64,000 nucleotides of DNA from Balneolales bacterium ANBcel1. GTDB lineage: Bacteria > Bacteroidota > Rhodothermia > Balneolales > Natronogracilivirgulaceae. Made by a program: the position numbers and the translations under genes. Shown piece by piece: positions 25,080 to 33,743 of this stretch (positions within the stretch are counted from its first letter, which is position 1; the number at the start of each line of letters is the position of its first letter). The stretch is taken from positions 62,001 to 126,000 of the forward strand of contig JARULB010000002.1 in the NCBI GenBank assembly GCA_029688905.1, in the 5' to 3' direction. A model generated the notes under the pieces. It had not been told where the DNA came from. It did no database searches and saw only the letters and a list, made by a program, of their open reading frames with translations.

Positions 25080-26249
25080 TCAGTTGCCCAGATAGCGACG
25101 GTTCAGCGCCTCCCACTCATCACTGCCGATGTACTCCAGCATCACCCGGTTGATGTCGTTGCGCCAGGGGGAATCCAGCGGAAGAGCGATGCCGTAGTAC
25201 TGCTCGTTGAACGTCCGGGGCAGCACACGTACCTTGTTGGGAAACTCGTTGGTCGCGTAATAGCGGATGATCGGAGCGTCATGGACGAACGCGTCGATGG
25301 CATCCTCGGAAACGGCGCGCAGGCCGTCGGATATGGTTTCAAACGTCTGGTAGCGGATACGGTTCTCATCCAGGTAATCAAGGGTGGCGGAATGCTGAAG
25401 GGCGCCGACACGCACATGGGGAAGATCCTGCGGACCCGATATGCGGCTGTCCAGCCGGGTGACGGTCAGACTGGAAGCGATCGATGCGGTGAAAAACGAA
25501 ACCAGAATAATGCCCGCAAACATCCAGATGAAACCGACGGTGCGGCCCGCGAACGTGACCGGCGCTTTGTCGCCGTAACCGACGGTGGTCATGGTCACCG
25601 CCGCCCACCAGAAACCGCTGCCGATACCCTCAGCCGGCGTTCCCCCGAAGTGGTCGGGATTGTGCCGTCGCTCAAACCACCAGGCCAGCACGCCCCAGAA
25701 GAGCAACAGCAGAATCAGCAGCGCGACGATCCAGAGAAACTCCGGGGAAAATATTGCCATGAAAGCCTGCCACAGTCCGGATGGAGTATAGGTGGCGGCA
25801 ATGCCCAGGCCGGTGACCAGAAAAGGGTGGGTGAAATCCAGCATCTCCTCCCGCTCGGCGGTGATGGTCAGGGCCGAGGCTGCGGCAAACAGCTCCGGGG
25901 CGTGCCGGAGGGTGTCCTCCACAATCCGCACCCCGTCAAGCAGTCCCTGGATATCACGCTCTTCCAGTTGGTAGGCAATGCCGAGCTGATCGGCGATATG
26001 CTCCCACAGGGCGATCGTCAGACCGCTGTACGAGCCGTCCGGCTCGGCGATCACAAACGGCGGGACGACCCGCACCCCAACCGTCACTTGCTCAGTCCCG
26101 GCCGAAGCGCCGCTCTCCGGGCCAATAGCGTCGATTTCCGCGGCCCATGCCCGCCCGGTTCCTCCGGCCGCCAAAGCATAAATCAGGATCGTTGTTACAA
26201 GGGTCGTTGATTTGCAACACTTTATCATAAGTAATTTGGATTCATGCAT
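25080..26249 (-). CDS. GluR0-like prokaryotic ligand-gated potassium channel
   Basis: A 389-residue protein combining a split periplasmic amino-acid-binding domain with a potassium pore. After a signal peptide (~1-36), lobe S1 has VTVGVRVVPPFVIAEPDG and SALTITAEREEMLDFTHPF, with the Thr and Arg that contact ligand carboxylate in this fold. TM1 is FLWIVALLILLLLFWGVLAW. The pore loop AAVTMTTVGYGDKAPVT carries an intact TVGYGD selectivity filter. TM2 contains SFFTASIASSLT, resembling the glutamate-receptor SYTANLAAF gate. Lobe S2 (VRVGALQHSATLDYL ... DAFVHDAPIIRYYA) completes the clamshell. This is the architecture of Synechocystis GluR0: ligand binding outside opens a K+ channel. ATG 26249 is used; ATG 26228 is also possible. 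Ligand unknown. Confidence 0.9.
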   Translation of the reverse strand: MHESKLLMIKCCKSTTLVTTILIYALAAGGTGRAWAAEIDAIGPESGASAGTEQVTVGVRVVPPFVIAEPDGSYSGLTIALWEHIADQLGIAYQLEERDIQGLLDGVRIVEDTLRHAPELFAAASALTITAEREEMLDFTHPFLVTGLGIAATYTPSGLWQAFMAIFSPEFLWIVALLILLLLFWGVLAWWFERRHNPDHFGGTPAEGIGSGFWWAAVTMTTVGYGDKAPVTFAGRTVGFIWMFAGIILVSFFTASIASSLTVTRLDSRISGPQDLPHVRVGALQHSATLDYLDENRIRYQTFETISDGLRAVSEDAIDAFVHDAPIIRYYATNEFPNKVRVLPRTFNEQYYGIALPLDSPWRNDINRVMLEYIGSDEWEALNRRYLGN

Positions 26250-26479
26250 ATATGCTTGAAGAACATTTCCGGTTGTAACGCAATTCTCGTCTGTCGCACT
26301 CTATGTGTAAAAGAAACATAAAATACTGCGTGAAATTCACTTGGCTAGTGATTAAATTATTTTAATGATGCGCCGATAAGTGAAGTCGGCGGATACGCTC
26401 CACAAGGAGCGAGCTGCACTGGATGTCTGCATAAAGTGCCGGTTTACTCTTGGCAAACCGGTTCATACAAAAATGCTGT

Positions 26480-29400
26480 ATGAGGGTTACATTGATCAAG
26501 GCTGTTTCAATTGCCGGGTTCGTTCTGATTGCGGGGACCTGTACTGTCGATGTTGCGGCACAGCCGGATCCGATTCCGATGGAATTCAAACATCTGGGCA
26601 GGCAGGACGGCCTTTCGCAGAGTGCCGTAAATGCATTTCTCCAGGATCACCAGGGCTACATGTGGATTGGCACATGGAATGGCCTGAACCGCTACAACGG
26701 TGAGGAGATTGATATTTTTCGACGCGATCCACTCGACTCCACATCCATAGGCGGAAACAATATTTCCGTTATTTACGAAGACAGCGAACAGACGCTCTGG
26801 ATTGGAACAGCGGGCGGCGGCATCAGCCGCTTTGACCGTAACCTGGAAACATTCACCCGCTTTCAGACCGATTATGTGGATCACGCCTCCAGTATCAGCG
26901 ATAATACCGTCACCTCCATTCTGGAAGACCGCAACGGTGAAATATGGATCGGAACAACCGCCGGGCTCAACGTGTTTGATCCGGAAACGGAGGAGTTTAT
27001 CCATTTTTTTGAAACCGAAGAGTGGGAGGGAAGTCCCTCAAGCAGCCATATTACCGCCTTGATGGATGATCGCGATGGCTTCTTGTGGGTCGGCACGGTG
27101 GATGGCCTCAACTATTGGGATCACATAAACGGGGTGTTCCGACATTTCAAGCACGATCCGCATGATCCGAACAGTCTCAGCCACAATCATGTAACCGTGC
27201 TCTATGAAGATTGCTTCGGGAAATTCTGGGTTGGAACCGAAGGCGGCGGACTCAATCGTTTTTATCCGGAGGAAGGCCGTTTTGAGCATTACAAGGCGGA
27301 TGAGCAGGTTGCCGGCAGCATCAGCGGAAATCACATAACCGCCATTTTCAGGGATTCCGCCGGCAGACTGTGGACAGGTACCAGTGGCAGCGGACTGAAC
27401 ATGCTGCTTCCAGGGACACAGAACTTTCAGACACTGACCGCCGACAGCGACAACCCCGCAAGTCTCACCAGTAATGTCATCTATGCGGTCTTTGAGAGCG
27501 ATAACCGACTTTTGTGGGTCGGAACCGAAACCGGAGGCGTCAATCTGCTTGAGCTGAAATCTTCCGGGTTCGAGCACTACATGCGCCGCCCCTATATGGA
27601 TAATACCCTCAGCGACAATTCTGTGACCTCTTTCCTGGAGGATCGCGATGGCAGGTTCTTTGTCGGTACCGGCCTGGGAATCAACGTATTTGATCGTCAG
27701 GCCCGGCGGTTTGGGTCCGAACACTATCATGAACGCGGAGAAAAGGATCCATCGGAAGGCGATGCCGTACTGGCGCTGATGGAGGACAGCCGCGGCAATA
27801 AATGGGCGGGCTACTACAACGGCGGAGTGATTCGCCTTGATGCCGAAACCGGCCGGTTCACACGCTATCGGCATGACCCCGACGACCCGCATACCCCGGC
27901 AAGCGACCATGTATTCAGCATTATGGAGCATAGCAGCGGAGACATTTATATCGGCACCAATGGCGGCGGAGTCAACCGCTATGATGCCGAAAACGACCGC
28001 TTCGTACGTCTCAGGGAGTTTTCCAACGGCAATGACGCCACCAGAGCCCTGCTTGAAGACTCCCGCGGGACGTTCTGGGTGGGCTCGTACGGAGGCGGAC
28101 TGCGTGCCATCGATCCGCATCGCGAGGAAATCCTGAAGTACTACTATTATGGCGACCAGGGACTCACCAGTCATGTCGTTATAGTGCTTCACGAAGACCG
28201 CCGGGACAACCTCTGGGTCGGTACGGTGGGAGGCGGGCTTCTGCTTTTGGACCGCGACTCCGGGTACATGCATTCCTATTCGTTTGCCGACGGACTCCCC
28301 TCGCTTGACATTTTCGGAATCCTGGATGACGACAGGGGGAATATCTGGCTGAGCACCGGTCAGGGGATCGTTCGATTTGACCCGGACCGGGAAGTATTCA
28401 CCTCATTCAGCATGGTGCACGGCCTGCAGGGACTCGAGTTTAATCGTGGCGCCTCCTACCGCGACAGTGACGGCTATCTCTATTTCGGAGGCACAAACGG
28501 CTTCAATCGGTTTCATCCGGACAGCCTGAGTATTGACGACCGGATCGCACCGGTGCGGTTTTCCGACTTTCGGATCAACAATCAGTCCGTTGCCCCAGGG
28601 CCCGGATCGGTTCTGGACAGGCACATCAGCCAGACGGATGCCATCGAGCTCCCTCATAACCGTGCCATCCTGGCATTCGACTTTGCAGCACTGGACTTCA
28701 ACCTCAATTCACCTAACGAGTATGCCTACAAGCTGGAAGGGTTTGATACCGACTGGCACTATGTCGGTGGAAACCGGACGGCAACCTATACCAACCTGGG
28801 TCCGGGTAATTACCGCCTCAAAGTGCGCACGGCAAATCTGGCCGGCGTCTGGGGGGATCAGGTCGCAACCATGGACCTGAAGATCGTCCCGCCATTCTGG
28901 CAAAGCCCCTGGTTCTACGTCATGGTTTTCCTGCTGGTGGCAGGGGTCATCGGGCTGGGCTACCAGCAGAGAATGCAATCCGTCACCCGCATCAACCGCC
29001 GCCTTGAAAAAGAGGTGGCGATGCGGACGTCTGACCTCAGTCAGAGTAACAGGGAACTTAAGGAAGCGCTTGAAGAACTTGGTGAAACCAGGAGCCAACT
29101 GGTCGAGAAGGCGCACAAGGCGGGTATGGCGGATCTGGCAACCGATGTTCTGCACGATCTGGGCAATATTCTGAATACCATGAACACCTCGGTGAGCATG
29201 ACCGGAGAGACGCTCATGAATTCGCAGCTCCATAATTTCAAAAAGGCGAATAAACTGCTGAAGGATAACATCAACAACCTGGAACATTTCATCCTGGAGG
29301 ACGAGAAAGGCCGGCTGCTGATGGAATACTATCTGGGTCTGGAAAAGTCATTTGAGACGGAAGTGGAACAGCTTGTCGAATACAATGCGCGGCTGGTGGA

Positions 29401-29977
29401 AAAAGTCAGGCTGATCAACGATGTGGTCTACGCCCAGCAACAGTTCGCCAGAGTTGGGAGAGTCAAAGAAAAGTTGTCGCTGATCATTTTTGTGGAAGAC
29501 ACCCTCAAGCTGCAGGCCGGGAATCTGGAAAAGGACGGAGTAAGGGTGGAGACCCGCTTTGATCAGGTTGACAAAATCGAAGTGGAGCGTTCCAAACTGG
29601 TGCACGTGCTGGTCAACCTCATTCAGAACGCCGCCGAAGCGATGCAGCACCTTCCTCCGGATGAGAAACTCATAACCGTTTCCCTCCGGCAGGATGAGCA
29701 GCATATCTATCTGGAAGTATCGGATCGTGGAATCGGGGTGGAGAAAGAGAACCTGACAAGAGTCTTCTCTCACGGGTATACCACCAAAAAGTCCGGGTAC
29801 GGTTTTGGATTGCATAGCGCCTCAAATTATATGAAGGAGCTGGGAGGGGAGATTTGTGTGAAGAGCGGGGGCCATAACCGCGGATCCACGTTTTCCATGG
29901 TGTTCCCGCGACCGGAAAACCGACAAGTTTCCGGCGACTCGCCGGGTGCGCGGGATCGCCCGGATAAGCCGCATTAG
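26480..29977 (+). CDS. Two-component-propeller sensor histidine kinase without output domain
   Basis: A protein of about 1165 residues. After the signal sequence come about 14 Reg_prop blades (for example WIGTWNGLNRYNG, WVGTEGGGLNRFYPE, YIGTNGGGVNRYDAE), enough for two seven-bladed periplasmic propellers. A Y_Y_Y domain (YKLEGFDTDWHYVG) follows, with one TM helix (WFYVMVFLLVAGVIGLGY), a coiled coil, and a kinase module whose phospho-acceptor is in VLHDLGNILNTMN, the HxxGN type rather than HisKA HExRTP. The ATPase has LVNLIQNAAEAM, SDRGIGV and GYGFGLHSASNYM. There is no receiver or AraC domain, unlike the hybrid propeller regulators of Bacteroides, so it needs a separate response regulator, not present nearby. 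ATG 26480 is used; a TTG at 26450 is in frame. Confidence 0.88.
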   Translation: MRVTLIKAVSIAGFVLIAGTCTVDVAAQPDPIPMEFKHLGRQDGLSQSAVNAFLQDHQGYMWIGTWNGLNRYNGEEIDIFRRDPLDSTSIGGNNISVIYEDSEQTLWIGTAGGGISRFDRNLETFTRFQTDYVDHASSISDNTVTSILEDRNGEIWIGTTAGLNVFDPETEEFIHFFETEEWEGSPSSSHITALMDDRDGFLWVGTVDGLNYWDHINGVFRHFKHDPHDPNSLSHNHVTVLYEDCFGKFWVGTEGGGLNRFYPEEGRFEHYKADEQVAGSISGNHITAIFRDSAGRLWTGTSGSGLNMLLPGTQNFQTLTADSDNPASLTSNVIYAVFESDNRLLWVGTETGGVNLLELKSSGFEHYMRRPYMDNTLSDNSVTSFLEDRDGRFFVGTGLGINVFDRQARRFGSEHYHERGEKDPSEGDAVLALMEDSRGNKWAGYYNGGVIRLDAETGRFTRYRHDPDDPHTPASDHVFSIMEHSSGDIYIGTNGGGVNRYDAENDRFVRLREFSNGNDATRALLEDSRGTFWVGSYGGGLRAIDPHREEILKYYYYGDQGLTSHVVIVLHEDRRDNLWVGTVGGGLLLLDRDSGYMHSYSFADGLPSLDIFGILDDDRGNIWLSTGQGIVRFDPDREVFTSFSMVHGLQGLEFNRGASYRDSDGYLYFGGTNGFNRFHPDSLSIDDRIAPVRFSDFRINNQSVAPGPGSVLDRHISQTDAIELPHNRAILAFDFAALDFNLNSPNEYAYKLEGFDTDWHYVGGNRTATYTNLGPGNYRLKVRTANLAGVWGDQVATMDLKIVPPFWQSPWFYVMVFLLVAGVIGLGYQQRMQSVTRINRRLEKEVAMRTSDLSQSNRELKEALEELGETRSQLVEKAHKAGMADLATDVLHDLGNILNTMNTSVSMTGETLMNSQLHNFKKANKLLKDNINNLEHFILEDEKGRLLMEYYLGLEKSFETEVEQLVEYNARLVEKVRLINDVVYAQQQFARVGRVKEKLSLIIFVEDTLKLQAGNLEKDGVRVETRFDQVDKIEVERSKLVHVLVNLIQNAAEAMQHLPPDEKLITVSLRQDEQHIYLEVSDRGIGVEKENLTRVFSHGYTTKKSGYGFGLHSASNYMKELGGEICVKSGGHNRGSTFSMVFPRPENRQVSGDSPGARDRPDKPH

Positions 29978-30009
29978 GCCGGTATCCGGGCGGAGTGGCT
30001 GGATGCGGG

Positions 30010-30117
30010 TCCGATCAGCCCTTCTGTGCTCCCTGCTGCTTGAGCCATGCAGTCCTGCTCACCGGCCTTGTCATAGGGTAATCCGATCAGCCCTTCTGTG
30101 ATCCCTGCCGCTTGAGC
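30010..30117. repeat. Duplicated 3' end of the acyl-CoA ligase gene
   Basis: A 36-bp segment at 30082-30117, covering the last codons and stop of the acyl-CoA ligase, reappears at 30010-30045 with 34 of 36 bases identical. The offset is 72 bp, exactly 24 codons. Reading on past the ligase stop stays open until a second, equivalent ending (LKQQGAQKG compared with LKRQGSQKG). This is a tandem duplication of the gene end or the trace of an older, longer C-terminus. Confidence 0.85.
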
Positions 30118-32156
30118 AGCTCTTCCATGACCTTGCGGTTGCGGCTGTTCCGGATCTTCTTCGCCTCGGGAAGGTACAGGTACTGGATCAGTTCCTCGTA
30201 GTGGTCGTTGATCTTGCCGCGCACGATTTTCATGGTGCTGTTCATCATCTTGTTCGCTTCGGTGAACCCCTCGGGCAGAATACCGACCGCCGTAGGCAGC
30301 CAGCGGTCGGGGAAATGGTCGCCGAATTCTCCGCCGTCCCGGAACCGGCCGATTTCCCGCTCAATGATATCCAGGGCAAGGTCGACGTCGGCGGCAAGCT
30401 CATCATCCGATGAACGGCCGGGCCCGGCAGCCTGCTCCTTGCCCGGGGTACCGCCATACTCGCCTGGTTTCTCCTTTTTCGCGGCTTTGCCGGCCTTCGC
30501 GGCAGAGGCGGCCTTCTCCTTGTCAACGGCTCGCCTGAGCGCTTCGGGTGAGGGATAAAGCAGGGCGATGGTGTAGGGGTCCTGGTTGTTGTGGAGCATG
30601 ATCTGTTCGATGCAGGGGGATTTCTCGGTGAGGGTCTCCTCAATCGACTCCGGACTGTATTTCTCGCCGTCGTGGCCGATCAGCAGACTCTTGAACCGCC
30701 CCAGCACATAGAGAAAGCCGTCCTCATCCATATACCCCATGTCGCCGGTGTGGAGCCAGCCGTTTCGGATGGTTTCACGGGTAGCCTGGGGATTCTTCCA
30801 GTACCCTTTCATGACATTTTCACCCTTTACGATGATCTCTCCCTTCTCCCCTGGAGGAAGCTCCCGGCCTTCGTCATCGATGATCCTGAGTTCAAGGGGC
30901 CTGACCAGGTGGCCGGAGGATCCCAGCTTGTGCCGGTCCAGTGAGTTCGACGATATGATGGGAGTGGCTTCCGAAAGTCCGTACCCCTGCATCATCGGCA
31001 TCCCCAGAGCATAAAAGAAGCGCTGCAGTTCAATATCCAGCAAAGCGCCGCCACCGATGAAGAAGCGCAGCTCGCCCCCGAAATTCTCCCGGATCTTGCT
31101 GAACAGGATCTTGTCGTAGAGAAACAGCTTGGAGCGGCTGAGCAGATCCCGCTTGTTTTTATTGTACCCCTCCCGGTTGTAGCGGTAGGCCGTGCGGAGG
31201 GCGTCGTCAAACAGCCGCTGGATCAACGGACCCTTTGTGCGGATGGCCGCCTCGATGTTCTTCCGGAAACTTTTGGCCAGAGCGGGGACGCTCAGCAGCA
31301 GATTGGGTTTAAATTCCCTGATATTCTTCGGGATGTTGCGCAGGGTCTCCATGGCGGTCTTGCCCGCCTGGACCATGCCGATGCTGGCCCCTTTCGCCAT
31401 GAAGGAGTAAATGCCGGCGGTATGGGCGAACGAGTGATCCAGCGGCAGGATGAGCAGGGTGCGGTAGGTGGGAGGGATGTCCATGAGCGTGAGCGCCTGC
31501 TCGACATTGGCGGTATAGTTGCGGTGGGTGAGGATGATGCCCTTGGGATCGGCGGTGGTTCCGGAGGTGTAGGAGATGTTGGCGGGATCGTCCGGCTGCA
31601 CGGCATCCTTGCGCTTCAGAAACGCCTCCCGGTTCTTCTTCAGAAACTTGCGGCCCATCTGAACCACCTGGTTTTTGCTGATCTCGTCTTCGGCGTATTG
31701 TTCTTTGGAATCCAGCAGGATAATGCGCTGCAGCTGAGGAAGATTCTCGCGAATGGAGGTGATTTTCTGAGCCTGATTTTCGGAGACGATCAGTACGGTG
31801 GCGTCGGAGTGGAACAGGCGGAACTGAAGCTCAACGGGCGAGAGCTTGACCGAGAGCGGCACATTGACTGCGCCGTTGAAGAGGATCGCCAGTTCACTGA
31901 CCACCCAGTCGTTACGCCCCTCCGAGAGCAGGGCGACCCGCTCGCCGGGCTCGATGCCAAGGGACATCAGTCCGGCCCCGAAATCATATACCTGTTCCAG
32001 GGTCTCACGATACGTGGTGGGACGGTAGGTGTCGTCTGTCTTCGAATCGGAATCCTGCCCGGTATCGGTGGCACGTATGCGCGGTTTTTCCCACATATAG
32101 GGACGATCGGCGTGTTCTTCAACAAGCGCTTCTACAAAACGTACGAGGGTCTGCAT
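30087..32156 (-). CDS. Long-chain acyl-CoA synthetase / AMP-binding ligase
   Basis: A 689-residue ANL-superfamily ligase that activates a fatty acid with ATP and joins it to CoA. Motifs: P-loop ISYTSGTTADPKGIILTHRN, MQGYGLSEATPIIS (adenine binding), HTGDMGYMDEDGFLYVLGR and the hinge/C-terminal SLLIGHDGEKYSPESIEETL. About 100 residues from the end lies an unusual Ala/Lys/Gly-rich insertion (KEKAASAAKAGKAAKKEKP through AAGPGRSSDDE), likely a disordered linker within the C-terminal lid domain. No signal peptide; cytoplasmic. It is convergent with the kinase gene and carries the 3'-end duplication described separately. Confidence 0.9.
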   Translation of the reverse strand: MQTLVRFVEALVEEHADRPYMWEKPRIRATDTGQDSDSKTDDTYRPTTYRETLEQVYDFGAGLMSLGIEPGERVALLSEGRNDWVVSELAILFNGAVNVPLSVKLSPVELQFRLFHSDATVLIVSENQAQKITSIRENLPQLQRIILLDSKEQYAEDEISKNQVVQMGRKFLKKNREAFLKRKDAVQPDDPANISYTSGTTADPKGIILTHRNYTANVEQALTLMDIPPTYRTLLILPLDHSFAHTAGIYSFMAKGASIGMVQAGKTAMETLRNIPKNIREFKPNLLLSVPALAKSFRKNIEAAIRTKGPLIQRLFDDALRTAYRYNREGYNKNKRDLLSRSKLFLYDKILFSKIRENFGGELRFFIGGGALLDIELQRFFYALGMPMMQGYGLSEATPIISSNSLDRHKLGSSGHLVRPLELRIIDDEGRELPPGEKGEIIVKGENVMKGYWKNPQATRETIRNGWLHTGDMGYMDEDGFLYVLGRFKSLLIGHDGEKYSPESIEETLTEKSPCIEQIMLHNNQDPYTIALLYPSPEALRRAVDKEKAASAAKAGKAAKKEKPGEYGGTPGKEQAAGPGRSSDDELAADVDLALDIIEREIGRFRDGGEFGDHFPDRWLPTAVGILPEGFTEANKMMNSTMKIVRGKINDHYEELIQYLYLPEAKKIRNSRNRKVMEELLKRQGSQKG

Positions 32157-32470
32157 GGCAACAGGAGTTAATAATGGATAATAGTGGCTCTGCCGGATGA
32201 TTCCGGTTCTGCGAAATACTTTTTGTTCTGTCGGATAATATCAGAGAAAACCAAAAGCATCTCAAATTCAAAAATGATCTCCGAATAGCACTTGCCGGCA
32301 CCGTTTCCGCTGTAAGAACCGGAGGCTGCGCTGCTCTGTATGTTGTCGTCAATCTCACTTGATGATGTGTGTTTCTTGATGAACAGGGTGGCAGTCTGTG
32401 ACAGGGCTGTTATCCTATCAATACATTTCGGGAAGTGTCGGGAGCAGAGAGACAGGTGCCATGCTTTTGC
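32157..32470. other. Intergenic gap without recognisable gene
   Basis: This stretch of 314 bp lies between two minus-strand genes. Short frames are present but none has a start region or protein-like composition. It should hold the promoter of the acyl-CoA ligase; I see no clear operator or terminator in it. Confidence 0.5.
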
Positions 32471-33433
32471 CTATCGGCCGTGAATGACATCAATCACCTT
32501 CATATTGGCAACCGCGTCTTCAAGCGGGATGGGTACCGCTGTGTCATGAATGATGGATTTTGCGAAGCGGTCTGCCATAATCGTGTAATGATTTGCCGGA
32601 GGGAAGGATTCGGTGCGGGTTTGGTCACTGGTGACCAGGGTGAGCTCCGACTCTTTTTCGAGGTCGGGGGTGAACGGCCACTCCAGATGGATATGTCCTT
32701 TTGTGCCGAATATTTTCATGTACTGGTACGCCGGGCTGCGCATGGTGCAGCTGAACACCGCTGTGCCGGTTCCGAAATCGAGCAGGCCGGAGGCCAGCCG
32801 GTCCACACCAAAGCCCGGTTCGGTTTCCGTCACGCCGGAGACGTTGCCCGGTTCACATCCGAACAGGTACCGGGCACTGTTGATGCAATAGCAGCCGATG
32901 TCCATGAGTCCGCCGCCGCCCATGCCGGGCTGGTTGCGGATATCCTCCGGATTGTCGTTGTAGTAGGAAAAAAAAGAATGGATGGTTTTGAGATCGCCGA
33001 TGCTGCCGTCAAGTACCAGCTGCCGGACACGGTCCCAGCGGGGCTGGAACCGGTACATGAAGGCCTCCATCACCTTCAGCGCGGGGTAGTCGCGGGTGGC
33101 ATCCAGCAGCATTTGGCCCTCGCGGGCATCCATCGACAGGGGCTTTTCGCAGAGAACATGGATACCGGCTTCCATGGCACTGATACTGAGCGGGACATGG
33201 AGGTGGTTGGGCAGCGGGTTGTAAATCGCGTCAATATCCGGGTCTTCCAGAAGCGCCTCATAGGAGTCATAGTGCTTGGGGATCCCCAGGCGCCGGGCGG
33301 CGGATTCCGCTTTTTCCCCGTCGCGTGAGGCAATGGCGGTGACTCTGCATCGACTCGATCTTTTCATGGCGGGAATCACCATGTTCGTTCCGATTTGCGC
33401 AGTGCTTAGAATTCCGATGCGGATGAAGTCCAT
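32471..33433 (-). CDS. Gfo/Idh/MocA-family NAD(P)-dependent sugar oxidoreductase
   Basis: A 320-residue dehydrogenase. It has an N-terminal Rossmann fold (IRIGILSTAQIGTNMVIPAM), the nucleotide-binding AIYNPLPNHLHVPLSISAME and the family signature HVLCEKPLSM with the catalytic Lys. The C-terminal alpha/beta domain has MEAFMYRFQPRWD and GGGGLMDIGCYCINSARYLF, in which D and the following residues line the sugar site. The latter block is typical of the glucose-fructose oxidoreductase / D-xylose dehydrogenase subgroup. Substrate is probably a free or nucleotide-linked sugar. It is divergent from the ROK regulator gene, 310 bp away, which may control it. Confidence 0.88.
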   Translation of the reverse strand: MDFIRIGILSTAQIGTNMVIPAMKRSSRCRVTAIASRDGEKAESAARRLGIPKHYDSYEALLEDPDIDAIYNPLPNHLHVPLSISAMEAGIHVLCEKPLSMDAREGQMLLDATRDYPALKVMEAFMYRFQPRWDRVRQLVLDGSIGDLKTIHSFFSYYNDNPEDIRNQPGMGGGGLMDIGCYCINSARYLFGCEPGNVSGVTETEPGFGVDRLASGLLDFGTGTAVFSCTMRSPAYQYMKIFGTKGHIHLEWPFTPDLEKESELTLVTSDQTRTESFPPANHYTIMADRFAKSIIHDTAVPIPLEDAVANMKVIDVIHGR

Positions 33434-33743
33434 AGCTCAGATGGTTGGGGTGGGAAGGGGTTGCCGGTGATTGTGATTTCTGACGGATGGCCACTGATAT
33501 GCATGTCTACTTGCCGGGCCTGTATGGCAATATATTCGAAATCTTTCGCCGATTGAAATGGAAAAGGGAGGGGGCAGAACCGGTAGAACCGGCTGAATTG
33601 GCAAGCTTGGCAGAACCTGCAAAACAGGCAGGAATAATTGCACAGTTTTGCAGGCACATGCGGGGGAAAGCGAATGCCGTTCTGGTATAAATTGACTATA
33701 TTGCGCCGAATATGCCGCACGTAAACGGCCGGAGATACAGCCT
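33434..33743. other. Divergent intergenic region with a 9-bp-period repeat
   Basis: The gap separates the oxidoreductase (minus) and ROK regulator (plus) genes. At 33574-33630 there are six degenerate 9-bp units of the type GCAGAACCG / GTAGAACCG / GCAGAACCT. They lie in a 67-codon plus-strand frame (33487-33690) whose product would contain EPVEPAELASLAEPAKQ. That frame has no good start signal, so I treat it as low-complexity spacer rather than a gene. Confidence 0.5.
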
